Shown: in pieces, positions 1-7,578 of the stretch
Layout of the letters: the number at the start of each line of letters is the position of its first letter
Numbering within the stretch: position 1 is the first letter of the stretch
Origin: JBBQZU01 sp041749535
GTDB taxonomy: Bacteria; Bacteroidota; Bacteroidia; Flavobacteriales_D; Cryomorphaceae
NCBI GenBank assembly: GCA_041749535.1
Contig: JBGTBE010000003.1
Span: 62,001-126,000, forward strand
DNA length: 64,000 nucleotides
Reading direction: 5' to 3'
The notes under the pieces: generated by a model
The model's database searches: none
What the model was told of the DNA's origin: nothing
What the model saw: only the letters and a program-made list of their open reading frames with translations
Program-made: the position numbers and the translations under genes

Positions 1-1749
1 TCATGCGTTGCGCTCCTTAATTTTTCTGGCGTAAACCGCTCTTCTTATAAAATACTGTGCGATGCCCATGAGGATGATGAGCAGCACCGGCAATCCAATA
101 TTGAGTCCTTGCCAAAGGGTTCGTTGAGCAAGAACGCGCTCGTCATTGAGTTTTCTGAGCACCACCGTTCTGGAACGAACATCAATCAAGCGGTCGTCCC
201 CCAGCAGGTAGTTCATGGCATTAATTAAGAATTCCTTGTTGCCATATATCTTACGGCGGGCAAGAGGGTCGAAACCAAGTTCCCTGAACTTGGTACCATC
301 CGGACTCACGCCATTGCGAATCATATCCCCATCAGAGACCACAAGCATGCGGGTGAAGGAACTTTTCTCCGTGAAGGCAAAGGTTTTGTCATCATAAAAC
401 TCGGGAGGAAGTCTGTTGGAGAAATTCGATGGAAATGTGCCTTCCAGCAGCACTGCCACTGGCAAATTGGGTCTTGCTCCGTTTGTAAAGTCGGGGTTAA
501 TAGCTACGATATTAAGGCTCACCCGCACAGGCGATTTCAAAATTTTAGTGTAAGGCGAAGTGGTGAGAATAATTTGTTTGGTCACTCCTGGTACAGCAAT
601 GGTATCAATGCTGCTTACAAATTCGGTAAATATTGGGTCTACATTGGCTACAATGGGCTGGGAAAGAGTAGGAATGATAATGGGATGAAAGTAAAATGGA
701 AGTAGTTCATTGCGTTCATTGCCAGAAGGACCAGTAACCACAGAAATGGGTGCGCAAGTACGGTCTATGAGCAAATCCCGGTTCAGCCTTACGCCGTAGG
801 TGAAGAGTTGGTCATCCAAATTTATTCTGAGCGGTACCGCAAGAGTGGTCTCCGTGCGCATAAGGCTGTCCATCTCCATCTGCATAGGGTCTAGCAGCCA
901 GAGTACCCTCCCACCCAGCATGATGAATTGGTCAATAATGTACTTGTCCTGTTCCGAAAATTGGGTGGTGGGCTTGGCCAGGATGATGGCATCGTAGCGA
1001 TTCTCACGTCTGCCCTGACCTACGAGACTTTTGCTTAAGGAATTTAACTGGCCATCAATCTCAAGGTACTCCACATCGTAGTATCGCTCCAGCTCGAATT
1101 GAAAATCCCGGGTCTCAATGGGTTGCAATTCTCCGTGTCCTTCAATAAAGGCTACTTTCTGTCTTCTTGGTGCACGTACCTGATAGATGGCATTCATCAG
1201 TTCGTATTCCAAACCATTGATGGTGCGGTTTATCATTTCAGCATCCGTTACCCTTTGTTGGTTGCGAAGAATTTGAAGGGGTATCTCAGTGTCCTTGTAT
1301 GAAACCAGCGCTCCGGGAAAAATGATTTGTTCTTTCAAGCCATCCTTTTCCCGAATTTGCAGAGAGGTGTACATAAGGCCTTTCTCAACCAACTCACCAT
1401 ACATGGCTTCGCGCGCCTTGCGGTCAGGATCTTCGCTAGGGTTTATAAACTCGTACTGAATATTGTCGCCGGCGTAGGCGCGCATTTCGTCAAGCTTCTC
1501 TTTGGTGGTTTGTCTCAGCCTCTGATAATCGGCTGGAAACTCACCTTCCAGAAATACTTTTATGTACACCACATCCTCCAATTCCCTCAGCAATTCTATG
1601 GTGGTTGGAGTGAGGGTATGGCGCTGCTCTTCGGTAAGGTCAAAACGCGCGAAGAAATACTGACTTATGAAGGAAATAGAAATGAACAATACAATTCCGA
1701 GTACCGCTTCCAGAATAATCTTACTTCGCTCTCCTCCTTTTGCGCTCAT
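1..1749 (-). CDS. gldG: Gliding motility ABC transporter auxiliary protein GldG
   Basis: GldG is the membrane-anchored auxiliary subunit of the GldA-GldF-GldG ABC transporter required for Flavobacterium-type gliding. The 582-residue protein has one hydrophobic segment near residues 13-31, a long extracytoplasmic region of the ABC-auxiliary (Gldg) type, and a second membrane segment about 25 residues before a short basic C-terminus. I chose the ATG at 1749 because it overlaps the gldF stop codon as ATGA, a typical coupled arrangement; an in-frame GTG lies 6 bases further upstream. The gene is complete, its TGA being the first three bases of the window. gldA is not present here, as is common because it is often unlinked. 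Confidence 0.95.
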   Translation of the reverse strand: MSAKGGERSKIILEAVLGIVLFISISFISQYFFARFDLTEEQRHTLTPTTIELLRELEDVVYIKVFLEGEFPADYQRLRQTTKEKLDEMRAYAGDNIQYEFINPSEDPDRKAREAMYGELVEKGLMYTSLQIREKDGLKEQIIFPGALVSYKDTEIPLQILRNQQRVTDAEMINRTINGLEYELMNAIYQVRAPRRQKVAFIEGHGELQPIETRDFQFELERYYDVEYLEIDGQLNSLSKSLVGQGRRENRYDAIILAKPTTQFSEQDKYIIDQFIMLGGRVLWLLDPMQMEMDSLMRTETTLAVPLRINLDDQLFTYGVRLNRDLLIDRTCAPISVVTGPSGNERNELLPFYFHPIIIPTLSQPIVANVDPIFTEFVSSIDTIAVPGVTKQIILTTSPYTKILKSPVRVSLNIVAINPDFTNGARPNLPVAVLLEGTFPSNFSNRLPPEFYDDKTFAFTEKSSFTRMLVVSDGDMIRNGVSPDGTKFRELGFDPLARRKIYGNKEFLINAMNYLLGDDRLIDVRSRTVVLRKLNDERVLAQRTLWQGLNIGLPVLLIILMGIAQYFIRRAVYARKIKERNA

Positions 1750-2480
1750 CTCCACATCCTGCTTTGAAGCACCAATTTGGTGAGTATGATGAATATGCCC
1801 GAAAGGCTTACAAAATATACCACATCGCGCGTGTCGATCACGCCACGGCTTATGGAGTCGTAATGTTCAGCAATGCCAAGCTTTTGGATAAACCTGTCGA
1901 AACCTTCGAGAAACTCAAAGTTGGCAATCTGATCAAGCCCATTGTAGAAAAAGAAGCAGAGAAATAAAGCGAGAATAAAGGAAACCACCTGATTCTCCGT
2001 GATGGCAGAAGCGAAAATGCCAATGGATGCAAACCCGGCGCTCAGGAAAAAAAGTCCGAGGTAAGACCCTATGGTTCCACCCAAATCTACATTTCCCTGA
2101 GGGTTGCCCAATTGTGATACAGAATAATAGTAAAGCAGCGTGGGCAGCAGGGCAAGTAAAACGAGCACAACACCCGCCAGGTACTTGGCAAGAATAATTT
2201 GCAAATCGGAAAGGGGGCGGGTGAAGAGTAGCTCGATGGTACCTGTGCGCTTCTCCTCACTGAAGGAACGCATAGTAACTGCTGGCACCAGGAACATGAA
2301 AACCCAGGGAGCGACATAGAAGAGGGTATCGAGATTTGCATATCCCTGGTCCAGTACATTGAGTGCGCCGGGGAAGCCCCACATAAACAACCCGGTGAGA
2401 AGCAGAAAAACTGCAATCACCACATAGCCTATTACTGAACTCAGAAAACTCTTGATTTCTTTCAGGATCAATGCCCGCAT
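1746..2480 (-). CDS. gldF: Gliding motility ABC transporter permease GldF
   Basis: This is the integral membrane permease of the Gld ABC transporter, with about six transmembrane segments in 244 residues and the ABC-2 permease motif region SFSEEKRTGTIELLFTRP in the first third. The family normally begins MRA followed by a KEIKSF stretch, so I start at the ATG at 2480; the frame stays open upstream but would add 20 unconserved residues. It overlaps gldG by the ATGA tetranucleotide, so the two genes form one operon. A TAnnTTTG -7 element lies 22 bases before the start. Confidence 0.95.
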   Translation of the reverse strand: MRALILKEIKSFLSSVIGYVVIAVFLLLTGLFMWGFPGALNVLDQGYANLDTLFYVAPWVFMFLVPAVTMRSFSEEKRTGTIELLFTRPLSDLQIILAKYLAGVVLVLLALLPTLLYYYSVSQLGNPQGNVDLGGTIGSYLGLFFLSAGFASIGIFASAITENQVVSFILALFLCFFFYNGLDQIANFEFLEGFDRFIQKLGIAEHYDSISRGVIDTRDVVYFVSLSGIFIILTKLVLQSRMWR

Positions 2481-2502
2481 TGGCAAGAACTCTTTTACCT
2501 GC

Positions 2503-2553
2503 CAAATATATGGTTTTTTGATAGGCTTACAGGGAAACAATATTGGCCAATAT
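2503..2553 (-). promoter_or_regulatory. Promoter region of gldFG with upstream palindrome
   Basis: On the minus strand TATATTTG at 2510-2503 matches the Bacteroidota -7 consensus TAnnTTTG and would give a leader of roughly 20 bases. About 30 bases upstream lies the perfect 14-bp palindrome ATATTGGCCAATAT (2540-2553), which could bind a dimeric regulator. No good -33 TTTG was found at the usual spacing. The promoter call is by consensus only. Confidence 0.5.
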
Positions 2554-2587
2554 CAACAACTCAGCCTTGAGAAATCTATAACCTATG

Positions 2588-2884
2588 CTAAGGAAAATAT
2601 ACCTTTCTCTCCATGGTCCAGGCTTCAGCAGGCTTGGACAAATGAGGCTTCACAAGGGACCAAAATTCTCTGAAAACGGGTGAAATTCTGTATGCATTCA
2701 GCGCTGATTCGCTCTCCCAATGGCTATACGTAACAACCCTCCCTACCCTGTGTGCATCAAAAAGCACCTCAAGTCTGCTGCATCCAGGCCATGAGCGCAC
2801 AGTAGAGACATAGGAGAGCAGATGGCTTTGGGCTTCTTCATGGGTGCTTTCATCAAACTGCAACTTAACAATTCTGACAATCAT
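2588..2884 (-). CDS. ABM-family (antibiotic biosynthesis monooxygenase fold) protein
   Basis: This 98-residue protein fits the small dimeric alpha+beta barrel family (ABM/quinol monooxygenase-like). It shows the strand-helix start VRIVKLQFD, a central helix, the strand VGRVVTYSHWESESAL and a C-terminal segment with aromatic residues. Proteins of this family oxidise quinol-like substrates without cofactors or act as stress-related enzymes; the substrate cannot be told from sequence. It lies between gldF (same strand, downstream) and uvrB (divergent). A TATATTTT element close to the -7 consensus sits just upstream, so it probably has its own promoter. Confidence 0.75.
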   Translation of the reverse strand: MIVRIVKLQFDESTHEEAQSHLLSYVSTVRSWPGCSRLEVLFDAHRVGRVVTYSHWESESALNAYRISPVFREFWSLVKPHLSKPAEAWTMERKVYFP

Positions 2885-3266
2885 TATTTAAAAATATATG
2901 TAATTGGGTGAAAGCAATCTGGCCATTGCCGTGCTTCTTTTTTATCCGCTGGCAAAACTCGGGTTTATTATTGGGCTGAAACCACAAGCGGATCAAAGAG
3001 GGATGTTCTATAATATCAGAACCCGGTATGAGCTGCAAAAATCAGCTGCGCGAAATGTAACGTACCAACAATACTACAATACAAAACAGAAAAACGAATA
3101 TTGTTATCCTATTGATTCCATGCATCATGCGCAGATTTACATTGCCGCTGCCCTTGCGAAACATGGTGGCAGGATTTAAGTAGTGAAGCAATCGTTTGAA
3201 AAACATGTGTCCAGAATTAATGTTTGATATGTAAAAGTACGTTGTTCTCTCTATTTTTGATCCCTT
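2885..3266. other. Intergenic region between ABM gene and uvrB
   Basis: This 382-bp divergent spacer holds no gene I can support. A 91-codon frame with a TTG start exists on the plus strand, but it has no recognisable domain and mixed composition, so I treat it as chance. The last 15 bases carry the uvrB -7 element. I see no strong hairpin. Confidence 0.5.
3252..3259 (+). promoter_or_regulatory. -7 element of the uvrB promoter, nearly leaderless
   Basis: TATTTTTG fits TAnnTTTG exactly and ends only 7 bases before the uvrB ATG, so transcription would start within a few bases of the start codon. No clear -33 TTTG is present at 17-23 bases upstream. Confidence 0.5.
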
Positions 3267-5288
3267 ATGGAATTTAAACTAACATCTGAATTTGAACCAA
3301 CCGGCGATCAACCTTTCTCAATTAAACAGCTTGTAGATGGAATTGTTGCGGGAATGCCAGCGCAAACCCTGCTGGGAGTAACGGGTTCGGGAAAGACTTT
3401 TACGATTGCAAACGTCATTGCCCAATTAAACAGACCCACCCTTATACTTTCACACAACAAAACCCTGGCCGCCCAGCTGTACAGTGAATTCAAGCAATTT
3501 TTTCCGGACAACCTGGTAGAGTACTTTGTTTCCTATTACGATTACTACCAACCTGAGGCATTCATTCCCTCCAGCAATACCTACATAGAGAAAGACCTGA
3601 GCATCAATGAAGAGATAGAAAAACTAAGGCTCAGTGCCACATCTTCCCTGCTTTCCGGACGCAGAGATGTGGTAGTGGTAGCTTCTGTGTCATGCATTTA
3701 TGGCATAGGCAACCCTACAGAATTTCACAAAAGTGTGATTCCGGTATCGAAGGGACAACTTGTGTCCCGCAATGCATTTCTTCACTTGCTGGTAGCCAGC
3801 CTTTACTCCCGCAATGATTATGAATTGACCAGAGGGAAATTTAGGGTGAAGGGGGACACTGTAGATGTGTACCTTGCCTATGCAGACCACTGCATTCGCC
3901 TGGAATTTTATGGAGATGAAATAGAATCCATTTCGAGCTACAACCCGGAAACTGGAGCTACCATTGCCCACTTCGATCATATAAATATTTACCCTGCCAA
4001 TCTCTTCGTAACCACCAAAGCCACCATGGATCAGGCCATATGGGAAATACAGCAGGATATGGTTTTGCAAGTGCAGCATTTTGAAAGCGAAGGGAGGCAC
4101 CTGGAAGCCAAGAGACTCGAAGAGCGCACCACCTACGATATAGAGATGATGCGCGAGCTTGGGTATTGCTCAGGTATTGAAAATTATTCCCGGTATTTTG
4201 ACCGCAGGCAGCCAGGGCAGCGCCCCTTCTGCCTTTTCGACTACTTTCCTGAAGACCTGCTTTTTGTGGTGGACGAGAGCCATGTAACTGTTTCGCAGGT
4301 TAAGGCCATGTATGCTGGCGACAGGTCGCGCAAGATAAACCTTGTGGACTATGGGTTCAGATTGCCGGCAGCTATGGACAACAGGCCACTCAAATTTGAT
4401 GAATTTGAGCATATGATGAGTCAAACCATATATGTAAGTGCCACACCTGCTGATTATGAACTGGAAAAGAGCGGTGGCGTAATTGTAGAGCAGCTCATCC
4501 GCCCTACCGGACTTTTAGACCCCCGAATTGAAGTGCGCCCAAGCCTGAACCAGATTGACGATCTGCTCGAAGAGATCAACATCAGAACACAGCGTGGAGA
4601 ACGCACGCTGGTAACAACCCTTACAAAAAGAATGGCTGAAGAGTTGCAGAACTTCATGGACAAAACGGGTGTGAAATGCAGGTACATTCACAGCGATGTG
4701 GATACGCTTGACCGCATAGACATCATTGCTGATTTGCGTGCTGGCGTGTACGATGTGCTTATTGGGGTAAACCTGCTACGGGAAGGCCTCGACCTTCCGG
4801 AAGTTTCGCTGGTAGCCATACTCGATGCCGACAAGGAAGGGTTTCTGCGCAGCGGACGCTCCCTGGTGCAAACCGTGGGCAGGGCTGCGCGAAACATCAA
4901 CGGCATGGTAATTATGTACGCTGACACGATGACCCACAGCATGCGACAAACCATTGACGAAACGGACCGACGGAGGATAAGACAACAGGAGTACAACGAA
5001 GCCAATGGAATTGTGCCCACACAAATAAAGCGCGGTGCCGGAGTAGCCATGACAGAAAGCAGGAAACACCGACCCGGTGGCCAACGCCGGGCATACACAG
5101 AGCCCGATGAACTCACACTTGCCGCCGACCCTGTAATGGCTTATATGAGTGTGGATGAACTACAGCGGTCCATCGAAACTACGCGCAAAAAAATGCAGAA
5201 GGCAGCGAGAGAGCAAGATTTCATGGAAGCCGCCAGGTTGCGCGATGAGCTGTTCCTGCTCCAAAAAAATGCGGATGGAAAGCTGTGA
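3267..5288 (+). CDS. uvrB: Excinuclease ABC subunit UvrB
   Basis: UvrB is the damage-verifying helicase-like subunit of nucleotide excision repair, loaded by UvrA and partnered with UvrC. The 673-residue length is normal. The Walker A GVTGSGKT is at residues 37-44, the beta-hairpin region YYDYYQPEAFIPSSNTYIEK follows near residue 92, the DEAD-like VVDESH lies near residue 335, and helicase motifs VI (QTVGRAARN) come near 540. A UVR domain that binds UvrC occupies about residues 630-668. The ATG is the only start compatible with the conserved N-terminus FKLTSEFEPTGDQP. It converges on the phosphatase gene with a 10-base gap. Confidence 0.98.
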   Translation: MEFKLTSEFEPTGDQPFSIKQLVDGIVAGMPAQTLLGVTGSGKTFTIANVIAQLNRPTLILSHNKTLAAQLYSEFKQFFPDNLVEYFVSYYDYYQPEAFIPSSNTYIEKDLSINEEIEKLRLSATSSLLSGRRDVVVVASVSCIYGIGNPTEFHKSVIPVSKGQLVSRNAFLHLLVASLYSRNDYELTRGKFRVKGDTVDVYLAYADHCIRLEFYGDEIESISSYNPETGATIAHFDHINIYPANLFVTTKATMDQAIWEIQQDMVLQVQHFESEGRHLEAKRLEERTTYDIEMMRELGYCSGIENYSRYFDRRQPGQRPFCLFDYFPEDLLFVVDESHVTVSQVKAMYAGDRSRKINLVDYGFRLPAAMDNRPLKFDEFEHMMSQTIYVSATPADYELEKSGGVIVEQLIRPTGLLDPRIEVRPSLNQIDDLLEEINIRTQRGERTLVTTLTKRMAEELQNFMDKTGVKCRYIHSDVDTLDRIDIIADLRAGVYDVLIGVNLLREGLDLPEVSLVAILDADKEGFLRSGRSLVQTVGRAARNINGMVIMYADTMTHSMRQTIDETDRRRIRQQEYNEANGIVPTQIKRGAGVAMTESRKHRPGGQRRAYTEPDELTLAADPVMAYMSVDELQRSIETTRKKMQKAAREQDFMEAARLRDELFLLQKNADGKL

Positions 5289-5298
5289 TGTGCTTTTC

Positions 5299-6069
5299 TT
5301 AAGCTGTTGGCAGCAAGTCGGAGTTCTTGGCTGAAATCAGGTTGCCCGTATCCAGGTCCAGACACACCAGCTTTCCATAGCCTGGAAATCCTGCGCGCAC
5401 GCATGCATTGTCCACACACACTTCGCGCGCTATGCGCTTGGCGCAGGCTTCAATCACTGCATAGGGCTCGGGCACATGCCCGTGTATTACGCGCTTGCCA
5501 CGCAACTTTCGCTCGTCGTAACTAAAGTTTCGTATCCAAATCATATCCTTCCAAAGGAGAAGAGGCGTCTTTTCGGATGTATCGAAGCCCGCATGAACGA
5601 TGAATTCCTTCTCAGTTTCATAATAATAGGGAAGCATCGCAAAGAAGGCATCCATTTCTGTCATCAGGTCCCCATTCGGTTGAATCATTTGTCCGGAGTA
5701 TTGCCTTTCGGCAAAAAAAGTGAGCTTCTGAGATTGCTCACGGTTAAATTCAAGGGCCAGTTGCTCATGGTTTCCTCTGAGGGGAAGCACCTGATAACCA
5801 TCCACAAGAAGCTGCCATATCTTCAAGACAACGAGGGTGGAATACGGACCCCTGTTTATCATGTCTCCGGCAATAAAGAGCTGGTCTTCATGGCTCAGCG
5901 CCAGCTTTTCCAGGAGGTCGGAGAAAGTTTGGTAGCAACCGTGAATATCAGAAATAACCAGCCTGCGCCCGGGAGGTGGATGGATGAAGTATGCCCTACC
6001 GCGTGCATCGATGGGATTGGTTAGGAAGCCTTTCAACTTTCCTTCGGCTTCACGGGCAAGCTCTTTCAC
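5299..6069 (-). CDS. PPP-family metallophosphoesterase (serine/threonine phosphatase-like)
   Basis: The protein is a two-metal calcineurin-like phosphoesterase of the PPP branch. The metal-binding motifs are in order: SDIHG (residues 40-44), GDMINRG (68-74, the GDxxDRG motif with Asn for Asp), RGNHE (98-102), HAGF and HGHVPEP near the C-terminus. Such enzymes dephosphorylate phosphoproteins or hydrolyse Ap4A-type nucleotides; which applies here is unclear. The start is GTG at 6069 because an in-frame TAA occurs two codons upstream and no ATG exists before the first motif. The Asp-to-Asn change in GDxxDRG is worth noting because that residue normally helps position the active site. Confidence 0.85.
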   Translation of the reverse strand: MKELAREAEGKLKGFLTNPIDARGRAYFIHPPPGRRLVISDIHGCYQTFSDLLEKLALSHEDQLFIAGDMINRGPYSTLVVLKIWQLLVDGYQVLPLRGNHEQLALEFNREQSQKLTFFAERQYSGQMIQPNGDLMTEMDAFFAMLPYYYETEKEFIVHAGFDTSEKTPLLLWKDMIWIRNFSYDERKLRGKRVIHGHVPEPYAVIEACAKRIAREVCVDNACVRAGFPGYGKLVCLDLDTGNLISAKNSDLLPTA

Positions 6070-6194
6070 ACTTTATTGGGTTCCATTGTGCATAATACGA
6101 CCCCGCAAATAAGAGAAATTTGGAGTTGTAAAACAAGAATTGGATAAACTAGAAATCTGCTCAAGGGAACTTTTGATCCAGGTAAAAATTGATT

Positions 6195-6923
6195 TCAATT
6201 CGAAAAGAACAAAGGAAAGTTAAGACGCGCCTGATGGCCGGCCTTGTCTTTAATTCTCACCACCATGCGCACCGGGAGGGTTTGAAAATCGGCAAACCTT
6301 ACGGTATCGGCATTCTCAGTAAAACTCCACAAACTTGCATCTTCAATTTCGTGCGGGTAGGTTTCAATATTGGCATCGGTGGCACTCTTAAACTCAAAAT
6401 CTACAGAAGTGAGGCTGTCGCCGGCGGCAAATCCGGTAAATATCAAACTGTCATTTGCCGAAAGCGTATTCGGGCCGGCTACACTCAGAAAAGGTGTGGT
6501 AGCAAAGTCGATAAACTCAGGACCAATACCCGGCTGCAGGATGGTGAAATACAGAAGGCTGTCTATGCTCGCGTTGCCACGCTCATCAGCCACCTGAAAA
6601 CCCATGCTGTACATGCCTGCGAGGGCAGAGTCAGGTACACTGAGAAAGTAAGTTGTTTGAAATGTGGCTCCTGAAATATCGCTGATATTCACCACCTTCC
6701 AGGCCCCGAATGATTTTGTAAAAGATGAGAGAATGCGAAGCCTGGCCTGAGCGAGTTCTTCATTGTCGGCGGCTTGCACAGTTACTTCAATTACATCGCC
6801 GGGCATCACCACTTCGGCATTGGATGTATAGAGAAGGATTTGCGGTGGTACCGAATCATCAGAAACCTTGGAGCAAGACCACATCAATATGCCACAGAAA
6901 ATAATTGCGCCCGCCAATCTCAT
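6195..6923 (-). CDS. DUF4625-like lipoprotein of the TonB operon
   Basis: A lipoprotein of 242 residues with a signal peptide ending in MWSC, so Cys17 is the likely lipidation site. The body is made of beta-rich Ig/cadherin-like segments, one containing PGDVIEVTVQAADNEEL, the hallmark I associate with DUF4625 proteins of Bacteroidota. It is the last gene of a four-gene minus-strand cluster with a TonB receptor, which suggests a surface or periplasmic accessory role in substrate capture. The gap to the upstream gene is 36 bases. Function beyond this is not known to me. Confidence 0.7.
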   Translation of the reverse strand: MRLAGAIIFCGILMWSCSKVSDDSVPPQILLYTSNAEVVMPGDVIEVTVQAADNEELAQARLRILSSFTKSFGAWKVVNISDISGATFQTTYFLSVPDSALAGMYSMGFQVADERGNASIDSLLYFTILQPGIGPEFIDFATTPFLSVAGPNTLSANDSLIFTGFAAGDSLTSVDFEFKSATDANIETYPHEIEDASLWSFTENADTVRFADFQTLPVRMVVRIKDKAGHQARLNFPLFFSN

Positions 6924-6959
6924 GATGCAAAGTTAGGAAAAGCGGGCGCTCAATGTTAT

Positions 6960-7553
6960 TTACTGTACCGTAAGCTGGAATACCACATCTATATCGGTGC
7001 TGCCACCTGCATTGGTTATGTCACCAACAGCCACACCTGTAGCGCTTTTATTAGGCTCGTGCCTGAGTACCAATCGCAGCTGTGATGCCTCGGTAGTAGG
7101 CATTTCCAATGTCCAAACAGACTCAAGACCGATGGGATAATCGTCAGAATCAAAATCGGCATATACGAATTCAAAAACGGATGAAGCACCACCCTGTGGC
7201 AGAAAGAAAAATTGATGCTCAGTGCCTTCTTCTGCGATCTCTTCGGCTACATCAATGGTACTTGCGGGGTTTGATTTGTTGTACACTTCTATTTTCATGG
7301 CATAGGTCCCTATGGGCAAAATGATGGGATCAAGTTCCGGAGCATCACCTCCCGGGCCATCGAGGTCTTCCCACTCGAAATGATACATTGCTTCACTAAG
7401 TACATTGCTGAAGTGCAGCGCTACCGTAGTAATTACTTCTTCATCTCCTACACCTGTCGGTGGCGGAGTGCTGTCGTCATCGCTGTTGCAACCGGTTATC
7501 GCAATTGCTGCGAAAGAAAGAATGGCTACAAAAAGCCATTTGTTGTTTTTCAT
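6960..7553 (-). CDS. Small lipoprotein associated with TonB receptor (type 1 periplasmic-binding-fold-like)
   Basis: This 197-residue protein has a lipoprotein signal (AIAITGCNSDDD, Cys22) followed by an acidic linker. The C-terminal motif RHEPNKSATGVAVGDITNAG is typical of a flavobacterial family usually annotated as 'type 1 periplasmic binding fold superfamily' and repeatedly found just downstream of a zinc-type TonB receptor. It sits 25 bases after the receptor gene and is followed by the DUF4625-like gene, so the three are likely co-transcribed. A binding or delivery role for the receptor's ligand is an inference from context. Confidence 0.7.
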   Translation of the reverse strand: MKNNKWLFVAILSFAAIAITGCNSDDDSTPPPTGVGDEEVITTVALHFSNVLSEAMYHFEWEDLDGPGGDAPELDPIILPIGTYAMKIEVYNKSNPASTIDVAEEIAEEGTEHQFFFLPQGGASSVFEFVYADFDSDDYPIGLESVWTLEMPTTEASQLRLVLRHEPNKSATGVAVGDITNAGGSTDIDVVFQLTVQ

Positions 7554-7578
7554 TTGTTTGTATTTTGGGTGTTTGAAT

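Noticed and set aside
2904..3179. Open frame of 91 codons on the plus strand before uvrB
   Set aside because: It needs a TTG start, shows no domain or signal, and has random-looking composition; left as intergenic.
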